Shown: one piece after another, positions 11,901-23,900 of the stretch
Layout: every line of letters begins with the position of its first letter
Numbering within the stretch: position 1 is the first letter of the stretch
From: Orthonyx spaldingii
Taxonomy: Eukaryota; Chordata; Aves; Passeriformes; Orthonychidae
DNA length: 64,000 nucleotides
Reading direction: 5' to 3'
NCBI GenBank assembly: GCA_013397795.1
Contig: VZTJ01001765.1
Coordinates: 1,818,064-1,882,063, forward strand
Notes under the pieces: model-generated
The model's database searches: none
The model's input: the letters and a program-made list of their open reading frames with translations, nothing else
What the model was told of the DNA's origin: nothing
Position numbers and translations under genes: made by a program

Positions 11901-14900
11901 TCTGATATAGAATTCTGATTCAAAGGCAATAAATTCTTTCAAGGCATATGCACACCCACGGAATGCAATTATGGCCATTTGCTTTTTTCCTCTTTGGTTT
12001 GCCTGAACAATCATTTGTTTTTGTCTCATGCTGCAGAAACTTGCAGGGATCTATCCCTTGTTCTTGAAGCCTGAGCTGAATGTTGAGGTCCCCAGTCCCC
12101 TCCAAAGTAGTTAAATTTTATTCACGATGCTGTTCTGCGTGAAAATGCTATTGCTCATTGTGTGTTAAGTAATCTGAGTGCTATTTGGTCAAATACAGTG
12201 CAGAAACCTTAGTATTGCTTGGCAACAGAAACTATGTTAATGATCAATTAATGACATTGTGGGAACAGTGGAGTCATTACTGCTCTGTAGAACGCATGAC
12301 ATTGTGGGAACAGAAAAGTGGTTACTGCTCTGGAGAATTCTAAGTGCTGTTTAGCTAACTATTAAGTTAATTTTGATTGTACCAAAATGAAAATGATTTC
12401 TTTTTTAACCTGATGTCTGTGAAAAAATTTTCCCGAAGAAAAGGAACTTTAGATAGCTTTATAAATATATTATAAAGTTCTATTTAGCTAATTTGACTTC
12501 AGTTTTTTCAATATAATTTTCCAAAGCCAAGAAGTAAGTAATAAAATGAAGAAAACTTAGACTTCTTTTTAAAATAGTCTCCTATTTACTTACATTTACC
12601 ACAGGGATATGACTGAAAATTCTATCTTCATGCCTCTAAATATAACTTCAGGAAAAATCAGTATAATTTTTATTTAGCAATGCAAAATATTCTAATTGCC
12701 CATCACCAGCCAGCTGATAGCCAGACAGTTCCCAAGCAACAGCAGCCCTGACTAACTTGCAGCCTGTTTTTAAATGCTAAACATTACATCATATGACATG
12801 AAATATCCCGTTGGTCAGTTGGGGTCAGCTGTCCTGGCTGTGTGCCTCCAGCCTCCTCGCTGGTGGGGCAGTGTGAGAAGGCATCCCCAGCTGCTGGGTT
12901 AGAAGCCAGTTTGCCATAATCTGTAAACACCAGTTCCAGAAATGTACCTAGAAATTAAAGCAAGGACTAGGAAGCTTAGGTATGTAAGGGAAACGGTAAG
13001 TCAGGAATATTAGAGCTGGCGCATGCAGCAGTAATGAAAATCGAGGTCAGGAACTGGGACCCAAGCAACCTGCAACTGCTTCAGGTCCTTGAGGGAAAGA
13101 AGCAGCTTGAACTGGTCTCTTACAGTTGGTACCCTTTGGATGGGACAGGCTTCATGCTTCCTTGGATGTGATGACTAACTGCCCCAGGATCAATTATGAA
13201 GTTAGAGGGAAGCTTGTTGTAAACCACTGTGGTTGTGGGATGTGTAAGGGTTAAGCACACGTCTGGGTTAAGTGGTCAGATAGTGACACTGGCCTCAGAA
13301 GTTTCTGGTTCTGTTCTGAGAGTCTTATGCTAGCAGAGCCGTGTTGCCAAGCATCACACTTCAATTATTCAAGAGCTGCCTACAGCTCAAAAAATGCACG
13401 CGGCTCCAGTATCATGATTTAAAGCTTGGAAAAAGTCTTGAGTGCTCAAATTATGTTTTGTAGGCTTTGGAGAAAAAGAATATTTGATTTAAAAGTTCGC
13501 ATCTAAATTTGCTAAAATCAGTATTAAATGTGCTGTAGAATGATATGTGGTGTGCATCCATGTGTGCAAACTTTTTATCTTCTTCTGTGTACCTCATCTG
13601 AATTTCCAAGGCTAATGGAATGCTTTCCACCCACATTGCATTTGGTTTCTCTCAAAGTACATTTTAATTTCTGAAAATCATCCCATTTCCCTTTGACAAG
13701 AGCTTTCATCTCCTTGTTTTCATTTCAAAGAATTACCCACCTAGAGCTCTTTCTGCAAGATGTAGCTTTCCAAAAGCTGTTTCTGAGAGAGGGTAACGGT
13801 TTTCCCTCGAGATTTTTCTCCCCTAATGTTCCCTACCCTCACACAGAACAGTCATTATTCTTTTTGGATGCATATTATCCTCACTTTTGTCTTGGATATA
13901 TCTGCATTGTTTATGAGTATTTGGAGGAACAGGAGTGGGTTCCCCCTCCTCTATTCTGTGGGGAGTTTAAAGGGAGTAGGCTTGAAGAAACGCCAAGTTT
14001 ATGGGGTTTCTTCTAACATTTATGTTTACTTGGCTTGTTTAGAGAGCTGTTGGTGCAGGATTAATCACAAAGTAGTGCAGTTCTTTCCTCTCAGGAAAAT
14101 ACCGATTTCTTCTGAGTTTAGTTTTGGAGTTTTTCTTCCTAAGATCAATTACTTGTGTAAATAAATTTATGTATAACTTAATAGTTGCAAGCATGTATGG
14201 ACAATAAGCCAATTTAAAAAGACACAAACAAAACCAAAACCTTAGTGCAATTCCCTGGGTTTTTTGGTGCTGTCTGCTAAACATCATGCCACTCTTGCTG
14301 CATGAGGGGAGCACTACCATCCTGTGCAGAATTAAATGTAAGCTGGAGAGCTCAAGATCCACCTGCTTTCTGCTGCAGTTAAAACTAAAATTACCTAATT
14401 ACTGTGTCATCTTTGTAAGGACATTCTTATTAAGTTATATTATTTCAGGAAGATATTAAGCACTTAAGCTAAAGATTTGAAATAAAGAAAAATTCCCTAA
14501 GGATGAGTACAAAGTTCTACTTAGAGTAATCAGTTGTAAAAACAGTATGGTAAAATCCTTCATATACAGCATTTCTGCACAAAAGGATCTCATTGTGAAG
14601 ATGGACTTTAAAACAGAAAATGGTTTAATGATACTGTGTCACTGCAGAAGCTCTTAAGTGCGTGCATAGAGGGATGTGTGTACTTTTATATTTTCTGTAT
14701 AGACATTCTACATGTACATTTACCTGCATTAAAATGTATGTGTATATAAAGGTATTATGTAAAGGATATTAAAAATAGTATTCTAACTGTGGTGTTAAGA
14801 TCTCTTCTGTAGTACTGTGTTCAGGTTTGCTTTGTAATTGTGTGAGTTACAAAGGGTTCAGAAAACAACATCAAGGTTGCCCAGAGAGCTAGAAAATCTG

Positions 14901-17900
14901 GCCTCTGAGGAATAAAAAAAATGACAACATTGGTGTTTCTTAGCTCAGAAAATAGAGGGAAGCAATCCTTAAACAGAGAAATTATATTGATAAGGGAAAT
15001 AAAATTCTTTTCTGTCTGCTGGAGTCTGGGCTTAAGCAGCCTGAGTTGCCTGAAATATTTGATTAGACAGAAAGGAGAACTCTTAAATGATGGAGAAGCT
15101 CAAGTATTGGAATAAGTCACCTACAAAAGCTGTGAAGTCCTCATCACTGTAGAATTTTAAAAACAAATTTAAACTGCTTCTGAAGCATGATTTTGAGCAA
15201 GCTGCATTGGAGCAGCAGAATAGAATATATTAGCTCCTAGCCATGATTTCTGCCATCTACTGAGCTTTCAGCTGTCATTAAAAAATCAGTTTAAGTTAAA
15301 TCTGTTTGCTGACTCTCAATAATGGTGTCATAACTCATAACCAGAATGGTGGCTTCTTACGAATCTGATTCTCATGAAATGTGTTCAATTTAATGAAGAG
15401 AGTTAAATGACTAGCTCTGTTCCAGGGTATCAAATTCCAGCTCGGAAGTAATAAGCCTGGAGTAAGTAGGCTACTATGGGTTGTATAAGTTTTAAGCTAA
15501 AGGGGAACAGAGTGTTTCCTGTCTGTAAAGGGAATTTTCAGGGAGCATCTACAAAAAACTAATGAAATATTTTATTTCGTTTTGGTTGCTCTTAGCCATT
15601 TTAAGGTTATCTTGCAGTACTGCACCTCACGTGTGGGGCAGATGCATTGACTTATGGCTGTTTCAGTTCAGTCACTAAACTTTATCATCTGCTCCCACAT
15701 GTATCTGCATGTTTCATACATGTCTGTGTGTTTCATCAAGGTCTTTGAGACCTTGAGACGCTAAGAACATAAGTTCCATCAGTTTTCAGATCACATGTTG
15801 ATTTAATAATCTTTGCAGACATTTATAGCACCATCCCTACACTATCTTCTTTAAACTACCAGAAAAAAAATTTGCAGAAGTCTTGAAGAATTCTGTGTAA
15901 CACATTAGAATAGCAACCCACGACTTTCAGCTTTGCACTTAACTTCTGGCAATCACTTGATGCATTCTTGCACTGCATTGTTTTTGGTGCTACTTTTTGA
16001 TAACCACTGGAAGACTTAAGGGAGTTTACAAGAAGTTATTTGTGTTCTTAGTAGTTTAGTCACTGATCATGTGATATCAGTGCTCTGTGATTCACTTCTG
16101 ATTCATTTCAAATTGTACTCTAGGTGATACAGTTGGAACCTGCTTATGAAATACAGACAGTGCTTATGAAATAAAGGCCTCTTAGGCCTAGAAAAGCTAA
16201 CTTTTCTTTACTGCAAAATTCAGTTTGGTTAAGACATCCTTGACACTCTTTCTATTGCCCTGTCATTGTATTCATGAGTGGGAGGGAAGGTCTCAGTACG
16301 GTGATCTTGCCTACTGAACATACTCTTTCTGATAAGTATATTTACCGCAGACTCGTGGCCATCAGGACCTGGTGAAAAGCACATAGTTCACTCTTAAAGC
16401 CTTACTTTTACTGACTTTTGTGTAATTTGCTTCTCTAAAATATTCAAGGAACAAGCTATACTTAAGCTATTTCTAAGTCACGGATTACAAGGAGTCACTC
16501 ATTGGATCATGCAAAAATACTTATTAACTGTCATTGTGCTTTCACTCATGGAGTTGAATGCTCGAAAAGTATATTCAACTTCTGCTTTCTTGTTTGTTTC
16601 AGACTATATTTATTAAAAATCTTAGTACAATAAGGGAATTTACAGGAGAAAAACACGCAACCGGTTGGTTATTTGTATTTTGCTGCAGCGAGACAAAGCT
16701 AAGGCTTACACAGTAGTTTGCACACACCCATTCCACTTTAGTTGGTGTTCACTTAGTGGTTTTGCTCAGCAGGCTGTGTGGTTAGAAGCAGGTATACAGA
16801 CGGAAATGAAAGAGTCTCAGAGTTTTAAAACTGCTGGGAGTTCAAGAGAATGCTGCAGAGGCATTCAGAGGCACGCTTGCAGCACAGTCAGGAAAGTCCT
16901 CTTACTGGCTCCACCATTTGCACAGAGATGCTTTACCATAAAATTGTGTGCTGCTACAGTTCCATGCAAGCTTGCCTTTCAGTGCTCAAGTGTATTGGGA
17001 ACATTTAGATTTTTTTTTTTTTGCAGAGTGTTTATTTTGTTTTTTAAGACATCACTAATACAATATTTTTCTTTGTGAAGGTGAGCCTTTTAGTGGGATG
17101 AGAGAACAGATAGCCCAACACCTAGTATTGCTTTAATGTGTGCAAAATAATTGCATGTCATTGTAATGAAGTGTATCTCTGTTGCAAGATAATTAGCTCT
17201 GGATGTGGTGAAGCATAAATACACTTTTATTATGCAGGAAAATACCATAAATGTGTTGACCTACTTCCTAATAGTAAGCAGAACATACTGTTTTTCTGTG
17301 CACCTTTATGATATGAAAAAGCTAAAATGGAAGAGAGACGTAGAAGACAGAAATTCAGTTGGGAACCTGGAGCCAAGTGGTACCTGTGTTATGTCATAGC
17401 AGAGGATTTTGGAATACACACAATGAAAGTGCTAGGGGAGAGAGAGTGTTATTTTTTGTCTTTGTTGTCTGGAAATGATGTATATTGAGCACTTATGAGA
17501 AGATGTATATTCTTAATAGTATATGTGCACATATCTATTTGGCTTCCAAGTTAAGCATATACTGACCTGCTTTCCTGATTAAACAGAAGCAGTGGATGGA
17601 GCTTCTGGCAGAACACCAAGTTTTGTCAAAGGATGAAAATTGATACAGGCCTCTGTGTGCAAGGCCTGAAACAATTTTATTCTTCCTGAAGACACTCAAA
17701 GAGTACAAAATGCCAAATACTAAAGTCCTGAATAAGTACTGATTCTTGATGTCCAACCTTTGTCTGCAAATTTCCCACTTCTCTAGATGAATAACTTGCT
17801 GGTTTGCCCTCAGTGCTCATGCTGTAATTCCTAGGCAGTTTATATCTTAGAAGGATTCTTTCAGTAAGGAATGAAATTATTTGTGAACACCAACAAGGAA

Positions 17901-20900
17901 CAGCTAAACTTTGGTTCATGCTGTAAAACTCGAAGCATAAGCCAAAAGGCAGATCAAGAACTTCCTGTTACTTGGGGTCTATACTGCTCTCATTTGTGGG
18001 GCTGTAGGACAGGCAGACTTTCCCCTTGCCCATATCACTGAAGGTGGATACATTTGGTACCTTCCTGTAGAAGAGCATGGAAACTCTCTCCCTGTAACTG
18101 ATGTGGATTATCTTGTTTTGCAAATGGGCTAAGTTTAATGTTCCATTTTGGTGACGTGCAAGTTTAAGTGCCTTCTCCCTGCCTTCCCTAGCAATAGATG
18201 CCATTCCGTATGCTGCAAATCTGCTGTTTCACATCCCTCTTCCATTTGCTGTATTGTGCTTTGCTTCCGTATCTTGTTCCTGCTACTGCTTTTTAAAGAG
18301 ATAACTACATTTATCCCCACAGAGGTTAATCTATTTAAAATTATTCAAAAAGACAAATTTTCTTTTGTGTTTGAAAGGGTGTCAAATTCCAGTTCAAGCT
18401 CCTTAGGTTCTCTTATGACAGGCTGTGAGAGAACATCATCAGTTAATATTTACAAACACTTTCGCTACTGTTTGTTGCAGAAATTAAATTTTAAAGTGTT
18501 CTGCTACATTTCACATCCTTGATCTTTTTGGAATATGGAAAAAAAACCCCACAAGACCCAGAAGACAGGTGTAGTCTAAAGACCTTCTTCAGCTGAAATC
18601 CTTGTAATGCATAGTTCAAGTTGATGTGTAGGACATTTAGATCCCCCACAGGGAGTGTGCAGAGGTTAACCTCTGGGTTTCCAATGTACCTTGTCTCTCA
18701 TTCCATGTGCATCTATGTACAGATCCTATCCTGTGTGTGTACTTTGGTGTTATGTATGGCATCTGTACAAGAAGCCTCACAAACACTTGAGAATATTGCT
18801 GTTCTGATAAGTTTAATCATACCAATTACTGATATGGATCAGTAACTGAATTCTTTTGCTCTGCAATTCAATGATTTGTTTCCAAGTTTATATTCATATG
18901 CCTAAAGCTAAGCATTTAAGTGCATTGCTAGGCTTAGATCATTATGTATAATTATCTGGGTATTCTGAGTGCTTTTGAGACACAGCTGCTTTTTTGCTTT
19001 CCTTTTTCTTTTTTTTAAATTTTTTTAAGGATCTTCCAAACATGGTAGTGAAATATAGTAGTTGTTATATGGCTCTCACCAGAAAAATGATGCACTTCCT
19101 AAATTAGTAAGTTACTGCTATCTTTGAAATAGCATACATGAACAGACCTGATTAGAATTAGGATTCTGAAAAAGCCTATTGCAAATTGTTTATGAAGGCA
19201 CAGCAAGATTTCAATATGAATAATCCTTTTTGTTTTTCAGATTTAGAAGGAAATGCATGTCAAAACAACCAGCTGTTAAAAATAATTCTGGCCATGCATC
19301 AGTTTATCATCTCCTCTGCAGACATGCTTCAGAAACTTGTTGATCTATATCCTTTGTAATCTTCACCTGCTTTTAAGGTAACTTGATAGCCTGACAAGTT
19401 TGAGGTGGGTAAGTAGAGGATATTTAATCTGTGGGTGTGTTAGTATTCCACTAATTGAATTGTATACTTGTTCTTTACAGTTTTTGGTTGTATAGTATGC
19501 TTTTATTTGGTTTAGTGTTGGAGGTTTTTGTTTGTCTGGTTTAGCTTGTTATACATAGAGCAAGATAAAATTCGAATTCAGGTTTTAAGTAGGATAAATC
19601 ACCCTCTGTTGGCTGTGGAGGGAATATTTAGCAGGTGTTAGATTAATGTAGGCATCTCAATTAGGTACTGTGAACCTGGGTGTAAGTTTCAGATCTGTTT
19701 CTCTCTCTGTCCATCATTAAGTCAAAGAGCAAAGAACAAAACTTTATAATCTGGGTATGAAAATGAAAAAAAAAAATTCTCTCACACACACTCAAAATCG
19801 CTGAAATAAATCATAAGCTTTTCCTTTCTATTTGTCCCCATTTTGAGATGACTGCCTCGACTCATATATATGTGTTTCTGGCTTGTTAGATTTTTCACAA
19901 TGTAGCTACTAGATCATATTCACAATACTAACCTTTCTTTGGAATTTTTAGTTGTGGAATATGTTACCTGTCTTCTTAGCTTTACAGAATGTTTACTCCT
20001 AATTAGATGAGCACACTAAAGGAAGGAGACCTGTCATGCTAAGAATCTCCATCCAGTTTTGGTACAATTCAATTTAATAATCCTTTCTTTCCTCAAACTC
20101 TGTATCTTACAGACATTTACAAGTAGCATCCTTGACAGCAGAGCTTTACTGCAGCAGTGACTGTCTGTCTGTAGCAGGACTGACTGACTGCTAAGCTACT
20201 AAACTAAAGCTGTGCTGTGGTGTTGCATTTAACTTAGGCTCCTGGGCCCTTGGGAAATGTAACAAAGTCAGTGCTTGCATCTTTCTGAGATGGAACGTTT
20301 GCTACAATCAGAAAAGCAATTCAGACTTGCATATTTTGCAAGTCTCTGTATAGCTCCTTGTAAAAACATTGAAAGTTAAAGACAGTTTTGAATGGATTGA
20401 GTAGTCTGGGCTCTTGTATCTTGCAAAACCTTGCAAATGTTCCAGTTTCACCATTTCCCATCCCCTAAATTACGTGAGTGATTTTAGGTAGTTACGAGTT
20501 CTTTGTAAGTCATCTAATTTTAGATGTTCAGAGAGCGGGCTTTAAAAATATTTGGGAACTTACCCAGACTTCACCAGTTCTATAGTCAGCCTAATGTAAG
20601 CACGCTTAAAGGGTGGATGGCATATCCCCTCAGCTGTGGTAGATTTATGCTGCAGTTAATTTCAATCAGATTGTGAGTGGATCCACAAGGTATTTTCATT
20701 AAATTATGTTTTTCAAACCTGAAACTATGTGTGTAATCTCTATCAGAAGAATCAAGACATGCATAGTACATTTTCAAAATGGATTTTCCATGTCTTAACA
20801 GACATTGGCTATAATATCAAAACATGCTTTAAAGAGCTAATAGACTAAAAATATGGGTGTTTCTTTCAGCTGTCAGAGCAAGTAAAATGAAAACTATTGC

Positions 20901-23900
20901 ATAGCTAGAAAGATGAGGTTACTATGGAGAGGCATGTTACATTTTGCTCTACCATTGTCTACAACTGATTATGTTTAAAAGAAAATAGCATCTTTTTTTT
21001 TTTAAAGCTCCAGTGAATTAGCTGAAAAGGATTTCTTCGTAAATGCAGTGATTGATAAATTTGGTGTTACTATTTCAAATTTTAATGAAATGTGTCAGTG
21101 CACAAGTTTTATGAGAAACTGTGAGGCATGTTGCAAAAGAAACATAGAAAACAGAATCGCTTCACTGCTTAACACTACCCAGTACTCTGGCAACTGCATC
21201 AACATGACTCATAGTAGTCATAGCTGCAATAAACTTTGGTAACAACCTTGGGATATACTTTGTATACACTTATGTAAAACCCTAATCTGCAATAATATTT
21301 GCCATCAGCAGAATGATTCTTATTGCTTACAGGTTAGGAAGTATCAATGTTACATTTTACATCATATGTGAATGGGTGTGGTTTTCCTTAACAGTTTTCT
21401 ACCTATCTTAATGCTTTAGAAAATAACTCTTCCATGCTGTGTGTAAAGATATGCTATTTTGTGAGGTAAGTACATTCTTGGTTGTGAGCTATTAGTCATT
21501 AGTCTGCAGTCACCCATGTGACATATATAAGTATGTTTTTCAGTATCTGAGATTGACATTAAAAAGAGAAACAGGTATTCTGTTTCAGCTTTTCAAGGTT
21601 CACTTTAGAAGCTTTACACAAAAATGTCCAGCTGGCTTTGCGCAGATCTGTTTAGCTCAGTGAATGAGTTGTCAGGTCACAGATTTGAACTATATGAACT
21701 ATATTTGAGTCTATATGAATCTGTATCTTAAATATCTGTGAAAATTGACAGTGCTCAGGAAATGATAGAAGTGTCTCTAATATTATTATATAGGTCTATT
21801 AAAAATGAAGTGGGATATTGCAGGTATTTTTATACTAAGCAAAGCTCTATTGCATTTGGTAGGTAATTCTCCATAGTAATTCTGCTTCATCACTTGCAAG
21901 GATCCTGGAACACTTTTTGTTTTTTTAATTCCTATTAAGTATAATAAAGTTTGATATCTGAGTTTAGAGAAAACAGAAGAGAGGAAAAATATTCAGCTCT
22001 AATAGATTGATGATACCTCATTTTTACGCAAAGGGGGAAATTATTAGTAACAGGAAAGCAGAATTTGTGATGATTTAATTATCTTAGAGCAGATTATTAT
22101 TGGTTATGTCAGAATGCTTAAGTATTGTGTGAGACCTGGTAACATTTTTGCTTCCAGGCAAATTCATACATACATGCATCCATAAGAATGTGCATTTCCA
22201 TTTCCATTTTTGCAACATGCACAGATTTTTACATGTATAGTACTGGGAACTGGGTCTGGCTGGGATGGAGTTAACTTTCTTCATAGCAGCCTCTCTAATG
22301 CTGTGTGTTGAATCTGTGAGAAAACCACAGCAAGTGTTTAGCTATTGCTGAACAGTGATTGCACAGCATCAAGGCTTTCTGTTTCTCACTCTGCCCCCAC
22401 CAGACTGGGCTGGGGGCGAGCTTGAGGCTGGGAGGGGACACAGCTGGGACAGCTGACCTGAACTGACCAAGGGAATGTTCCAAGCCATACAGGGTCATAC
22501 TCAGTAATAAAAACTTGGGGAGTAGTGCTTCCAAAGTTGCTGGGCATCTTGTCTGAGATGGTGTTTGCCTTCGCATCATTTACCCTTTTTTTTTTTTTAA
22601 CTTCTTTATTTCCTTTAGTTATTAAACTGTCTTTATATTGGCCCACACATTTTTCTCACTTTTGTCCTTTCTATTCTCTCCCCCATTTTGCTGCAGGGGG
22701 AGAGGACAGAGTGAACACCTAAGTGGGTACTTACTTGCTGGCCAGGGCCAACCTGCCACAATGAGTGACAAGTGGCATATAGGTGTTGAAATATAAAATA
22801 TATAAAATATATGACGTGTGTTATTTGAATGCCCCACAATGAAAACTGTAATTCTGAAAAGATTTTGTGTATGTGGGACAGAATCATCTGTAAACTATTA
22901 AATATATTTAGTTAGTAGATTTTTGTGACTATCAAAGTGTATTTTTTGATGTCCAGACCAAATAATTTCAAGTTCTAAAGAAGTTTGTAAAACTTCATGA
23001 AGAAAACATCAGGATGCATGTTATCTAGGTTTATTGTGTAGCAAGAAATGTTGATATTGAATTTATTGCAGACTATATGTGTGGCATAGTTCCATGCAGC
23101 CTTAAGCCAGGTAATTTCTAATTTGTTTTTAGTCTTGAACTTTTGATTTTTGATAAAGGCAAGGTAGCCTGGCAAAAGCATCTAAAAGCAAGATTTATTC
23201 CCGAGTTGTTCAAGAAGAAATACAACTTGTAAACAGGAGCAGATATCTAAATTTCAGCCTAACTGATGTTAGATCAAAACTTTTTTGTGTGTGTGTGTGT
23301 GTGTGTTTTAATTTTAATAGGTATTGGATTACAGAATTCTGGATTATGTTCAAAATGGACTCTAAACTATCCACAGCTATGGAGGAATTTCAAGAAGTGG
23401 TTAGAGCTAATGGTGAGGAGTTACATTGTCGTCTAATTGACACATCTCAAATGTGAGTGTCAAAGTCTCAATATACTCTGAAAACAAACTTTTGCTCTGA
23501 ATTTCCCTTATTCAAATATAATGTCTCTCATAAGTCCTATGTTATCTATCCTTAGAAGAATTTACATTTAATTACAGATGAAATATACATTAGGTAGTGG
23601 AACAGAATGCCCTTCAGGAATGGCTTAGCTTGAACTGAGCTGCAGTGTAGACTTTGTCCTGATTGTCTATGACAGCTAAGTTTTATTCTATCCAGAGAAC
23701 TTAGAAAATTTGTAGATGCCTAATGGTTTTGCAAGATCACTTGAAATCAATGAAAAAGCAGAACACAATTTGATTGGGTAACAGATGAGGTAAAATAAGT
23801 GTGTGTATATTTTAGCCACAAAGGTAAGTGAGGATATAGTTTATTGCACTGTCAGACTCCTGATGTTGTTTAGATGATTTTGGTTATAAAATACTTGTCC

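Larger units (their letters stand above)
6103..19240 (+). other. RASGRP1: RASGRP1 intron 2 (13.1 kb)
   Basis: Long AT-rich first large intron. Recognised contents are a hairpin at 7697-7729, a purine tract at 9466-9511, a 45-bp tandem duplication at 12251-12340, an antisense LTR fragment at about 12748-12885, and an old CR1-like remnant at about 14815-15240. No additional exon was recognised. Large early introns often carry enhancers, but none can be pointed to from sequence. Confidence 0.8.
19347..21402 (+). other. RASGRP1: RASGRP1 intron 3: U12-type AT-AC intron
   Basis: The donor is ATATCCTTT at 19347-19355, an exact match to the minor-spliceosome 5' site. Near the other end, TTCCTTAAC at 21384-21392 matches the U12 branch-site consensus, and the intron ends in AC at 21401-21402, 10 bases beyond the branch motif. 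There is no strong pyrimidine tract after the branch site, as usual for this class. Joining 19346 to 21403 gives DLYLNALENNSSMLCVKICY, in frame and collinear with human RASGRP1. GT-AG alternatives disrupt the frame. The intron is 2056 bases long. Confidence 0.92.

Noticed and set aside
16665..17078. 137-codon open frame in RASGRP1 intron 2
   Set aside because: No family recognised, no splice-site support, and it ends in a T-rich low-complexity stretch; probably chance.
19241..21465. RASGRP1 might be a pseudogene because exon 3 seems to run into a stop (TTTGTAA)
   Set aside because: The stop appears only if a GT donor or read-through is assumed. The AT-AC U12 sites restore a collinear frame, and all 17 exons are intact.
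22295..22887. Several minus-strand open frames at 22295-22887
   Set aside because: They lie mostly within and beside the LTR at 22244-22760, and none resembles a retroviral gene.
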